Positions 20,864 to 31,144 of a stretch of 64,000 nt of DNA are shown here, one piece after another. Location: assembly GCF_000143415.4 (NCBI RefSeq), contig NW_003314278.1, forward strand, positions 2,063,151-2,127,150, written 5' to 3'. The stretch's first letter is position 1, and every line of letters starts with the position of its first letter. The notes beneath the pieces are model-generated. The model saw nothing but the letters and a program-made list of their open reading frames with translations, had not been told where the DNA came from and did no database searches. Made by a program: the position numbers and the translations under genes. Source of the stretch: Selaginella moellendorffii (Eukaryota > Streptophyta > Lycopodiopsida > Selaginellales > Selaginellaceae).

Positions 20864-23723
20864 CTGTCTGTGGGTGATAGGCTGTGCTGAATTTCAACTT
20901 GGTGCGATACTGTTCCAGGAGAGTCCTCCAGAACCTACTGGTGAAGATCTTATCTCGATCTGAGATGATCTCTTCCGGTCTTCCCCGCACTCGAACCACT
21001 TGTTTGAAGAATAGCTTTGCCACACCTTTCGCATCCACCTCCGTTGTGGTGGGTATGAAATGTGCCATTTTTGAAAATCGGTCCACCACCACGAATATCG
21101 CATCAAACCCCTCGCTTGGGGGGAGTCCCGTGATGAAGTCCATCGTAAGACATTTCCACGGACGATCTGGAATTGGGATGCTTTGCAACAAGCCCCCACT
21201 AGCCTTAGTCACGGCTTTTACCTGCTGACATGTTGGACATGTCTTTACATAGTCTTGGACGTCCTTAGCCATATCTGGCCAATGGTACTTCCTCTTGAGT
21301 AAGCCCATCGTCTTGGGCACTCTGCCGTGTCCCGCAAGGGGTCCGTCATGACACTCTTCTAAGGCCACCTTCCTTAGTTCCCCTTCTGGAACATACACCC
21401 TCGTTTGCTTGTAATAGATGAGTCTGTTGCGTTCTGCATAGCCCGTTTTCTCTTCCGTTGGCAGTTCACCTCTCTGGTGAGCTTCCCGTGCCTCTAGATT
21501 CCTCAGCAACACTTCTTGTGCTAGACCATCATTCTCATATGCTATCCGCACATCGTCCCAGAAGGTTGCTGTTGCGCTGGATATTGCCAATCTCAAGCTC
21601 GCTTTTCGACTTAGCGCATCCGCCACGATGTTGCTCTTCCCAGGCTTGTATAGAATCTCGCAATCAAACTCGGCCAAGGCATTGGCCCACCGACGTTGTT
21701 TCCCTCTCAGGTCGGGCTGTGACAAGAAGTGTTTCGTTGCCACATTGTCTGTGTAAACCTTGAAGTGTCTCCCAAGGTAGTGTCGCCACTCCTTGAGCGC
21801 CTTGACCACTGCAAACAATTCCTTCTCATGGGCAGGCCACTTCCGCTGAGCCTTGTCCAACTTCTTCGAGAAGAACGCTACCGGATGGTTGTCTTGCTTC
21901 AAAACTGCGCCCAATGCAAAGTCCAAAGCATCCGTTTCTACCTCAAAGTCCTTACCAAAGTCTGGTAATGCCAATACAGGAGCCTTCCTCAACTTCCCTT
22001 TGAGGTGGACGAATGCCGCCTCGCATTCCGCTGTCCACACCATCTTCCCTTTTCCTGTTTGGTCCGTTAAGGGCAGGGCTACTCTCGAATAGTGTCTGAT
22101 AAACTTTCGATAGTAGTTGCATAGCCCCAGGAATGCCCTCAACTCGTGTACATTTGATGGTCGCTCCCATTCCTGGATCGCTTGGACCTTCTCCGGGTCC
22201 ACCTTGAGCCCGTCCTGGCCCACCACATGCCCGAGGAACTTTACCTCTTGTTGAGCAAAGTCACATTTGCTCTCTTTAGCATACAGTTTGTGTTCCCTTA
22301 GTTTCTCAAACACCTTCCCCAAGTGTTCGGCATGCTCCTCTAGCGTCTCGCTATAGATCAAGATGTTGTCGATATAGACGACCACAAAGTGATCCAGATA
22401 GGGTACAAATATGTGGTTCATTAGCGCCGAAAACGTTGCCGGCGCATTACATAGCCCGAAGGGCATCACCAGAAACTCAAAGCTCCCATACCTCGTTCGA
22501 CAGGTTGTCTTCTCGACATCTTCCTCGGCTACCCTGATCTGGTAGTATCCTGACCTTAGGTCAATCCTCGAGAAGTATTTTGCCTTTCCCAACCTATCGA
22601 ACAGGTCCTCAATCCTTGGCAAAGGGTACTTGTTCTCCTTTGTATACTTGTTGAGCAACTGGTAGTCTATGCACATGCGCATAGATCCATCTTTCTTTTT
22701 CACAAATAACACCAGTGCCCCATACGGTGACTTGCTCAACCTAACATACCCTTTGTCCACCAACTCCTCTAGTTGGCACTTGAGCTCCTTGAGTTCTTTT
22801 TCGTTCAAACGATAAGGGGGACGAACCACTGCCTCAGCACCCTCGACCAGCTCAATCTTATATTCTATCGGTCGTGCTGGGGGTAGCCCCGCCGGTAGCT
22901 CCTCTAGCATGGTATCCTAGAATTGGTCCAACACCCGCTGGATCACTAAAGGTACTTCTTCCATTCCTGTCTTTTTGTCACTCTTCACCGAGAGTAAACA
23001 CAAAAAGGCTGCCTTAGTTCCTTTAGTGAGTTGTCCTTTCGTGGACACCAGGTTTAAGTAGGAATCTTTGGCCTTGCTTTGCCCTACCTTTAGATCTTGG
23101 GCCTCCACCCTAGATCTTCTTCCTTGGGCATTCGCCAGTACCACAAGGTTTCTACCTTGTCCATGCAGGGCTACCACGAATCGATTGAACCAGTCCATTC
23201 CGAAGATCACGTCAAATCCCGCCATGTCCAACACGGTGAAATCCATGTCCACCTTCCAAGTCCCCACTTCGACTCTCGCTTGTCGAAGTACCTCATCGGT
23301 GCTTTGGCTACCTTGAACAAACTCTATAGTCCTTGGTTCGCCTAGCCGCTACACCGTTAGTCCGGCTTGCTGGACCATGTCTGCAGCCACAAAATTATCC
23401 GAAGCACCCGTGTCAATAAGGATCTTAACAAAGCTACCTCCGAGCTTCCCTCGGAGGGCTAGTAGATGTCGCGAACGACTCTCTACCAAAGTTGCTCGTG
23501 TAATGAGTAACTTTGAGTTAGGGATTGGATCACATACCTCAGTTTGGACTTCACCCGACTTGATGGCCATATTGGCTCTGGCCTTCTTCGGGTAGGGACA
23601 TTCCCTCGAGAAGTGTCCCACTTCACCGCAGTTGTAGCATACGTTGTTTCCCACGCTGCTATACAACTTGACCTTCTTATCCGTGGGTTTGTCTCTTTTC
23701 GCTTGACTCCCCCACGTACTCGC

Positions 23724-24656
23724 TCACTGGCCACCGGATCTGCTTTTCCGGAACCCCGAGGACTCATTCTTAGAGAAACTCTTCTTGAATTTCCCTCTGT
23801 TAAACGTTCCCCTTGGTTTGGCCCCTTTGCTAAATGTGGATCCCGACCCCGTCGTGTTCCCTTTTCGCAGGTTATCGTTGAAATGCACCTTGATGGCCGC
23901 ATCCAATGCTTCCTTGTAGTTGGTCGGGTTCCACCGCATTATTTCGCCGCGAGCCCAGGTTTGCAACCCTGATATGAAGGCATGGAACGCATCCATATCC
24001 CCCATGTCCGTGACAAGTATTCTCTTTGCCATAAACCCATTCACATACTCTTGAATGGTTCCAGTCTGCTTCAGCCTACTCAGCTCGTCCCTTAGATGCA
24101 GAGTAGCATTCGGAGGAACGTAAGTTGCACAGATCCTCGCCTTCATCATTTCCCAAGTGGCCACCGGTCCTTCGTTAGCCTCTGTCGTTCTCCACCAAGA
24201 CTTGGCATTATCTACCAAGTATGGTTTTGCACATGGAACCTTCTCCGAGCTCAGTAATCGCAACGCTTGGAAGTAGTCCTCCATATCGTAAAACCAATCC
24301 TCCACCACCTTATAGTCGTTCACTCCCTTGAAGACCGGTGGGGGCTTTGGTTTGTACTTGGGAACTGCCTGAGGGACTGATTCCACTTCGGTCTGTTCGA
24401 CCTTGTCTGGTTTTGCCTCAGTCCCTGCCGAAGGGTCCGCACCTTCTGCGCTGCCAGCATCAGCAGTCTTTCGCTTTTTCTTCCGCTTCTCATCACGCTT
24501 TAGCTTGCGTACGAGAGTCTCTAGCAGGGCATTGGTCTGTGCCAATTGTCCTTCTAGAACATCCAATCGAGCCTTGGACGACCGAACCTCACCACCAGAC
24601 TCCTGTTTGGAAGTTGCCTCACTGGAGTCCTCCTCATGCAAGGATTCCTCATCCAT
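23724..24656 (-). CDS. Chromovirus gag
   Basis: 310 residues, the structural capsid precursor of the element. The N-terminal third is acidic with a Lys-rich stretch (KRDEKRKKKRK). The capsid domain of the Retrotrans_gag family follows, with WFYDMEDYFQ, AKSWWRTTE, TWEMMKARI and LSRLKQTGTIQEYV as landmarks. The C-terminal end is basic (SKGAKPRGTFNRGKFKK). The frame ends at a TGA (23724-23726), after which the same frame continues through AKRDKPTDKK into the zinc knuckle, so the stop is probably a CGA-to-TGA mutation of a former gag-pol fusion. ATG 24656 is chosen as the first Met after an upstream in-frame TAG. The frame upstream of the ATG is also Pro/Glu-rich and may once have been coding. 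Confidence 0.85.
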   Translation of the reverse strand: MDEESLHEEDSSEATSKQESGGEVRSSKARLDVLEGQLAQTNALLETLVRKLKRDEKRKKKRKTADAGSAEGADPSAGTEAKPDKVEQTEVESVPQAVPKYKPKPPPVFKGVNDYKVVEDWFYDMEDYFQALRLLSSEKVPCAKPYLVDNAKSWWRTTEANEGPVATWEMMKARICATYVPPNATLHLRDELSRLKQTGTIQEYVNGFMAKRILVTDMGDMDAFHAFISGLQTWARGEIMRWNPTNYKEALDAAIKVHFNDNLRKGNTTGSGSTFSKGAKPRGTFNRGKFKKSFSKNESSGFRKSRSGGQ

Positions 24657-24783
24657 AGCCTCCTGTTCGACTGGAGGCTCTAGCTCTGGAGGAGGTTCCG
24701 TCTCTGCCTGGGTTCGCTTACGTCTTGCCCTTGCTATCTCCCAGCAATCTGCCTCTATCCTTCGCTAGAACTGAGGAAGAGGC

Positions 24784-24795
24784 TCCGATACCAAA
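24784..24795 (-). other. Chromovirus primer-binding site
   Basis: Minus strand TGGTATCGGAGC begins a few bases after the LTR end ACA and matches the initiator-Met tRNA 3' end complement TGGTATCAGAGC with one difference. The same variant reappears at 33457-33468 in the first internal segment of LARD-A. Confidence 0.85.
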
Positions 24796-24796
24796 T

Positions 24797-25918
24797 TGTA
24801 AGCCACAAATTTTTCCTTTCCAATTTGCCAGCTTACCTCGTCTATCCGACCAACTCTGCCTTGGCTTGTGCTAAGTTCCCTTGCCAAGGTTCCCGCCTAT
24901 GGTACCAGCTCCTACTTGGTCCTACTTGGTTTTAGCTACTCACTGCACGAGCAACGGAGTGTTAGCCATCCATCTATGGATTCCCAAATCTCTCCCAATC
25001 CCCCTCCCCAGGTTAGACTGGACTTAAGGTTTGGCTACACTCCCCGCAGGCACAAGCAGCCAAGCACACCAAGCCTCCAGATTCCTAACACCCCTTGGTA
25101 CCACAAGACTTGATCATGGGACCCTCTAAATCCCAAGTCTTGGGTGCAGGACTTGCTTCGGGACGTCAGGGCGAAACACCGTGGCCTAACGGCCCAGTAT
25201 GGGTACCTCTACCCCCCCACTTCCATCCCGAAGGGAAGGCCCAAACCCCTAGGAAGGGCGAGGACTAATGAGCCACAAGGTACTCAAGTGGGGCACCACT
25301 CCACATGAGCCGGGAGCACCACAGTCAATTTCCCTATCGGGAGTGGGAGCTGCTCTTGAGCACTTCCCTGGGTGGCCCCTCCGGCACCACTCAAGCCCAT
25401 GCTCACTCCCACCCAAGGCCCCTCGGCCCCAGTCTCAACCTCAAGTCAGTTTGGAAGCACCACTGGAGAGTTCCTTCAAGACTGGTTCCTGGACCTCACT
25501 ATCCCTACTATACTTTTGGAACCCCCTGCAGCCCCCCCCCCCCACCCCCACCCCTGGGAGACACACGCTTTGGGCTTTCACCCTTGACCCGTATTAGTAT
25601 TTGGACTTAGTCTCTGGCTCGATCTCGGACCCGATTTCGGATCCGACTTCAGATTCGGTCTCGGACTCGGTCTTGGACTCGATCTCGGACCCGATCTCGG
25701 ACCCGATCTCGGACTCGACCTCGGACTCGGTCTCGGACCCGATTTCGGATCTCAGACTCCGTCTCGAACTCGGTCTTGAACTCGGACTCGAACTCGATCC
25801 CCGAGTTGGTCTTGGACTCGATCTTCGACTTGGTCCGATCCGATGAACTCTTTGTCATTTTGGTCATGCTTTTGGGGTTCCTTTAGCCTACGACACTTCG
25901 GCGAGTTGGTTCCTTACA
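24797..25918 (-). mobile_element. Chromovirus 5' LTR
   Basis: 1122 bp, minus strand from TGTAAGGAACCAACTCG to TTTGTGGCTTACA. Same organisation as 18445-19562: hexamer repeat 25607-25840, poly-G run on the coding strand near 25533-25555 and AAAAGTATAGTAGGGATAG near 25500-25520, probably the core promoter. The differences from the other LTR are mostly transitions. Confidence 0.9.
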
Positions 25919-25923
25919 GTAGC

Positions 25924-26015
25924 TTGGTGAAGTGTTCAAGAGCCGGCTCTAGTTCCCCCAGGAGATCAACTGGCCGATGCTCCTAGTCTAAGTGTGGGTG
26001 GCACTACTTACTTGG
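25924..26015 (+). mobile_element. LARD-A first LTR, part 2
   Basis: TTGGTGAAGTGTTCAAGAGCC...GGCACTACTTACTTGG, the 92 bp of LTR between two insertions. It joins part 1 on the left across the chromovirus and part 3 (from 32760) on the right across LARD-B. Confidence 0.85.
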
Positions 26016-27745
26016 TGTGAGACACAAAATCCCTAGGCCCCAAAGTGAAGCTGGAAAGGGTGCCACGTGGTAGTGGCTGAAGCGAAAGCCAAATGAGCGT
26101 GACCTGTTTGGACTAAAAGCTCCGACTTGGAAGGTCGAGAGCGGGAGTGGAACTCTCAACAAAGTGCTTGAGGAACAAGCACAAAGCGAGCAATAAGCGA
26201 GGCTCCAAAAAGGGACCTAAAAGGACAAACACATGACACGTGGAAGTGTCTGAGATGGGGTCCAAGATGGACCAAGACGGAGTCCGAGATGAAGTCTGAC
26301 GTGGAGTTCGAGATGGAGTCCGAGATGGAGTCCGAAGTGGAGTCCGAGATGGAGTCCGAAGTGGAGTCCGAGATGGAGTCCGAGATAGACCGAGACGGAG
26401 TCCGAGATGGAGTCCGAGATGGACCGAGATGTAGTCCGAGATGGAGTCCGAGGTGAAGTCCGAGATGGAGTCCGAGATGGAGTCCGAAGTGGAGTCCGAG
26501 ATGGAGTCTGAGATGGACCGAGACGGAGTCCGAGATGGACCCGAGATGGAATCCGAGATGGAGTCCCAGAAGGACCCGAGATGGAGTTCGAGGTTGAGAC
26601 TGAGACCAGGACTGAGACCGAAACCGGGACCGGGACCGAGACCGAGACCAAGACCGGGACCGGGACCGAGACCGAGCCCGAGTCCGAGTCCGAGTCCGAG
26701 TCCAAGTCCGAGTCCGAGTCCGAGTTCAAGTCCGAGTTCGAGTCTGAGAGGGTGAAAGCCCAAAGCGTTCGTCTCCCAGATCCTGGGGGGTTTGGTGAGC
26801 TCCAAAAGTATAGTAAGGGGGAGGACTGTAGTGGAGCCAGTTTGGCCAGGAAAGGCCAGTTTAGCCCAGGAAGGCCAGACCTAGTGTTGGGTGATGAACT
26901 GACCATTGGGAAGTCCAAGACTAGAGTGAATACGGACCGACAAGCGGGGTAGCTTGGTGAAGTGTTCAAGAGCCGGCTCTAGTTCCCCCGGGAGATCGAC
27001 TGGCCGATGCTCCTAGTCCAAGTGTGGGTGGCACTACCTACGTGGATACTAGGCGTGGCTCAACGGAACCTCGCTCTAAGCCCATGGCTAGAGCACCTAA
27101 AGGCGAAAGGTGGGGAGAGTACCCAGGTGGCTCGCGTAAGGCCACGGTGTTCCGAAATGTTGTCCCAAAGGCCCAGACTGTGGAAAGGAAGAGGAGCAGT
27201 CCTCTGGGGTAGTGACCAAGGACATAGTCGTGCAGTGAGGAAGTCCCAGAGGACCGTGGGACTTAGTGGTCGGGCCTATGGGCCTCGATCCAGTGGTAGT
27301 GTTGGTGAACACGGCCATGGACAGTAAAGGGACTTAGTGGGGACCAGAAAAGGGACATTGGGGGAAGGCTATTCCCCATGTCTGTCGGCATCCTAAGGAT
27401 GCTAAGGAGTGGATCTGGGATGATCACTCATGAACGGATGGCCTAGTCTTTGAGGGACGGGACTGTGATGGAGGTGGTGTCAGACCACCGGTGTGACCAA
27501 GGTGAATGGGCATGGCCTTAGCGTAACGGGCTGATATGTTGGTGGTACCTTGGAGTGTCGGTCATGGGATCGGTCACGTGGAGCACTTGGACCAAGTGCA
27601 AAGGTTGGGTGGCGGGGATGCCATTCTCGGGGCTAGCAAGCCCAAGTTTGAAATAGGACTTATGGAGGTTGTGAGTGAGACTCCTTCAATTGGTCGGAGG
27701 TGTGGTTAAGTGACTAAAGTAGAATGGAAAAATTAGTCGCTTACA
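26016..27745 (+). mobile_element. LARD-B 5' LTR
   Basis: TGTGAGACAC...CGCTTACA. Two CACGTG G-boxes lie at 26064-26069 and 26237-26242, the second inside GACACGTGGAAGTGTC directly before the minisatellite (26260-26746). The core module GAGAGGGTGAAAGCCC to AAAAGTATAGTAAGG lies at 26745-26820. Confidence 0.9.
26260..26746 (+). repeat. LTR minisatellite
   Basis: GAGTCCGAGATGGAGTCCGAAGTG and GACCGAGACGGAGTCC units, then GACCGG and GAGTCC hexamers. It is about 105 bp longer than the partner array at 31375-31756, although the two were identical at insertion. This shows array change after integration or template switching during reverse transcription. Confidence 0.9.
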
Positions 27746-30700
27746 ACTTGGTATTAGAGTTGTTCCTTAGTCCGACTTTTATTGGTGCTCAAGTATATCA
27801 CCATTGATGTTGGCATTGGAAGGTCCTAGGAGTGGGCCTATCCTTGAGGAGTAGCATGTCGAGAGGACATGGCTCTCCACTCAAGTTCATGCGTGAACTT
27901 GGGCACGATGTGGTGGATAGAAAAGGGCCAATAATAGAATGACTTTGGGATCTTGGGAACAATATAAGGTTTCCTCAGAGAGCTGAGGATGTGATCCAGA
28001 TGAGCATTTGATGCAGCAAACGGGCTAACGTAGTTGTGGTAAACAACTATAATTGGGATCACGGGAAACATGTAGACTCCAAAATAATAAAGGAGTCACA
28101 AGATTACCCTCATATAGTTGAGGCCGGTGCTCATAACTTTGAGACCGGAATTGATGACCATGGGAGGTCAAATATAGGAGAGGACACAAGTCCTCGAAAT
28201 GGTAGCTGAGGTTACCCTTGATAAATGCTGGAACAACCCAAGGAGTTGGGGATGTACTTAGAGGATGAGTTGGTATTCTCATCACATGGACAAGTGGTCC
28301 TAAGAGGCAAAAGGTTGCCCCAAGAGAATAAATCAAGTGTCGGAGTAACACTTGCAAAGATGGTCCTTGTGAGTAGGACCTGAATATAAGAAGTTGTATT
28401 CCAGTGAGCTGGCACCTCAAAGGTAGGACCTCATGGGTCGTCGGATGACAAAGTCCAAAAAGCTGGATGACTCCAATAGAGTCAAGGAATAATCCTAAAG
28501 GATTGATGGAAGCATTTGGACTGAGGTGTGTGGTACCCCACGAAGGATGGGGGGGATCATAGGATCCAAGGATGAGAACAGAGGGTATCTCATCGCCCAA
28601 GGGATTAAGTCTCTAGCGAATGAAATGTCCAAGGTGGCGGAGACAGGAGAAGACTGTCTACTTGAATTGGACAAAGCCAAAAATGGAATTTTGGCAAGGC
28701 TAGCGATGGGCATGCAAAGGCCCATAAGCAACAACGTAATCTCGGTGTGTGGGATTATAGAGTGAGCATACCTGGATTGAGGAACCACTCCCTAGGCTAT
28801 CGGGTAGGTTCATCCCTAAGAATACTTGCTAAGGCATGATAGAAAGTGCAAAGCTATCCTCCTGGTCTGGAGGAGAATGACCAAAGGAAAGGTGTGAAGC
28901 CAAAAGCAAGAAGTAACAGGGTAGAACCGAACCATAGGAATTGAAGGGCATAACCAAGGTTGGTTGTGCCAGCTGGGAGTGGAGAATCAAGTGGGGGCTC
29001 GAGGGTGTTGCTGCTAGCAACCGTGATGCCATGGAGAGTCTAAAATATGGAATTGTCCATGTTAGACTATATGGTAATTGGAAAGCTTGCAAAAAGGGAG
29101 GCCTTAGCAAGCTAAAGGACAGAGTTTCTTCAAGGTTCCCAAAGATGATTCTAGGTAGCTTAGTACCTAGAAAGGCCAAGCATAAATGGTTCAAGGAACG
29201 CGTGAAATCAGAGTGGCACAGTAGAAGCGTGGTCTTGAAACTTGCCATGAGGCAAGGATATCAAGGTTAGGGAAGTAGTTTCTGAGTGTTCAAAGAGAGG
29301 GCTTTGAATGAAAGTCGATGATCAAGGGCTTTCACGCTTGTGCAGGAACCATGTTACAGTGGTCGGAGGGCTTGCCAAAGCGAGATTGGCAAGTCAGGGG
29401 AACAAATACCCTAGTTGAAGGTGATAACTTCAAAAGGGGTGGGCCATGGGGCCAAGCATGGAGAAGTCCATGCATGATCACAGACTTGTCAAGTGAGAGG
29501 ACTTGGCAGTGTGGAGGAACTAGGTTCTTAAGCTGTGATCTATAGCGCGCTTTGAGTAAAAGTTGGTGCACCGGCGTGGAGAGTCACGCCAGGCATCCTG
29601 GGGGATGCCGCCCATAGATGCATATATGGAGGTTGGGTTTGAGTCCCGACCCTTTAGTGCTTGGGTTCAAGTCCCAAATCACTAGGGCGTGGTGATGGTT
29701 TGGAATATGAGGACATTCATATTTCGGTGGTCATGGACTCTCAATGAGGAGATTGGCTTGGGCATACCGCCAAGCGGGGGATGCCCCGGAGTTGTGATGC
29801 ACGGTTAGATTGTTTAGAGTGAAAGCTCGGCATATCTAATTTGAACACTTTGGTACAAAAGGCACCAAGGACGTGGTGAATGAGATGGGGACACCCAGTC
29901 TTAGTTGCTATGGATCCTTGGCCGGAAGGGCTAGCTTGGGCGCACCGCCAAGTGTGGAGAATGCCCCCGGGGTCATAGTCAACAACTTAGTAAGGTCTGG
30001 AAGACCTAATTCCTATTGGTAGACGTATTAAGGGGTCAAGATGAGATCACTAGGTGATCTTATGGCTAAACAAGGACAAGGTCTTTATTTGGGTTAAGGA
30101 ATATGATTCCTAGTTCAAAGTGTTGATTTGAACTATTGATAAAGGTGTGGCTTGGTCAAGGTGACTAAGTGGGAAGGACACCTAAGGGAAATGAACTACT
30201 ACAATACAATGGTATTATGAGTTCAAGAAAATAGTCTCTAGAAACAGACCCATGGGTGGGTCACAAGGTTGGGCTAGGAAGCGAGCCTAGAACAGTTGGG
30301 GAGACTTACTAGGGGTGAACACCCCAGTCTGGGCAAAGCAGATCTTTTGCTATGGAACCAAAAGAATACCTCAAGGAGGGAGGTAATGATCCTATGTTGC
30401 TTGGTGCAACAATTCAAGGATAGGAGCAAAAGACGAGTGCCCAAGATAGGGCCGTGGAATCCATTGGAAAGAATCCAAGTGGCAAAGTTAGCCAAAGAAC
30501 ACTAATGTGGTTGATGCTAATGGATTGCGAAAAAAGAAGTGGACTTCCAAGGATGGATTCCCAAGTGCTCCAATTTGGCAAAGGAAAGGTTCCAAGTGAG
30601 GGAGCAACTAAGTAGCCAAAAGATAGGGCCGTGGACAGCCCTAGCACAAATAATGATAAATGGAATGTAATGCCAATGGGGGCACAAAAATAGAAAAGAG

Positions 30701-31144
30701 GATGAGGGTGCCCTCGAGTAGAGAACTTCCTAGGAGGGGAAGTGGAGTTGCACAAAATGTGCAAAGCAAGGTGTCGGAGACACCTAGGAAATTGACTTCA
30801 AGAAATCAAAAGTAAACGTTCCAAAGTGCAAAGGTAGATCAATGGAATCTGTGACTACTCAAGAATGATTAGTGGAATTGAGTTAGAGAGGGTGTCTCTA
30901 ACGGGTTTAGTGAGAACTAAACCAATAAACGGAAAGAACCACCACAAGTGGTCCAATCAGTCTCTAAGTTGGAGAGACTATCCTCCTTAGAGGATGGACA
31001 AGGCATGGTGAGCCTTTGGGGTCAAACCATAGACAAATATTGGCCGGGTGCCAAGGATGGGAATGGTAACACCTGCGGGTATTACTTTATAAAAGGGTTT
31101 ACCATTCGATGAGGACATTGAACATCGTCTATGGGTGGTGGAGT
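27746..31144 (+). mobile_element. LARD-B internal region
   Basis: 3399 bp without a recognisable protein domain. The longest plus-strand frames (110 codons at 28941-29270 and similar) show no retroelement motif and are not conserved in the other internal copy (35608-39552). The hairpin module lies at 29565-29695. The last 45 bp (GTTCGATG...CTATGGGTGGTGGAG) match the chromovirus end. Confidence 0.85.
29565..29695 (+). other. Conserved multi-hairpin module, LARD-B copy
   Basis: GGCGTGGAGAGTCACGCC, GGCATCCTGGGGGATGCC, CCATAGATGCATATATGG and TTGGGTTTGAGTCCCGA stems, in the same order as at 1480-1600. The CCATA/TATGG pair replaces CCGTA/TACGG, a change on both strands of the stem. Confidence 0.55.

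Larger units (their letters stand above)
19966..23723 (-). pseudogene. Chromovirus pol: protease, RT, RNase H, integrase, chromodomain
   Basis: The zinc knuckle CYNCGEVGHFSREC is near 23600-23640 and the protease DTGASD near 23406-23414. RT has [13 protein letters not shown] and the catalytic box as YIDN (22362-22373), where YIDD is expected; RNase H follows ([14 protein letters not shown]). The integrase H2C2 finger (HDGPLAGHG...CPTCQQ) is followed by D (MDFITG), D (ISDRDKIF) and E in TERVN. The chromodomain (YEVEAIL, FHVKWKGFPHCEATWEPEENL) ends the protein at 19966. In-frame stops are TAG 23349-23351, TAG 22917-22919 and TGA 20290-20292, and TGA 23724-23726 separates gag from pol. Two GT-AG segments (20818-20863 and 20348-20399) interrupt integrase, and their removal keeps the frame. 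Originally gag and pol were probably one frame. This copy cannot be active. Confidence 0.9.
18445..25918 (-). mobile_element. Ty3/gypsy chromovirus, complete element with two LTRs
   Basis: 7474 bp on the minus strand. The upstream LTR is 24797-25918, the primer site 24784-24795 and gag-pol 24656-19966. A chromodomain lies at the C-terminus, the polypurine tract at about 19563-19574 and the downstream LTR at 18445-19562. The gene order PR-RT-RH-IN-chromodomain defines the chromovirus branch of Ty3/gypsy. The LTRs differ by only a few percent by eye, so insertion is fairly recent. Gag-pol nevertheless carries several nonsense codons and a mutated RT active site. It is inserted in the first LTR of LARD-A. 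Confidence 0.92.

Noticed and set aside
20850-20870. Integrase premature stop (YHPQTGMGY then stop) as simple truncation
   Set aside because: The downstream frame resumes with the exact continuation of the conserved motif, so a 46-bp intron or insertion explains it better than truncation.
28526-29270. Open frames of 79-109 codons in the LARD-B internal region as possible genes
   Set aside because: Not preserved in the homologous LARD-A internal region, no domain, ordinary frequency for this composition.
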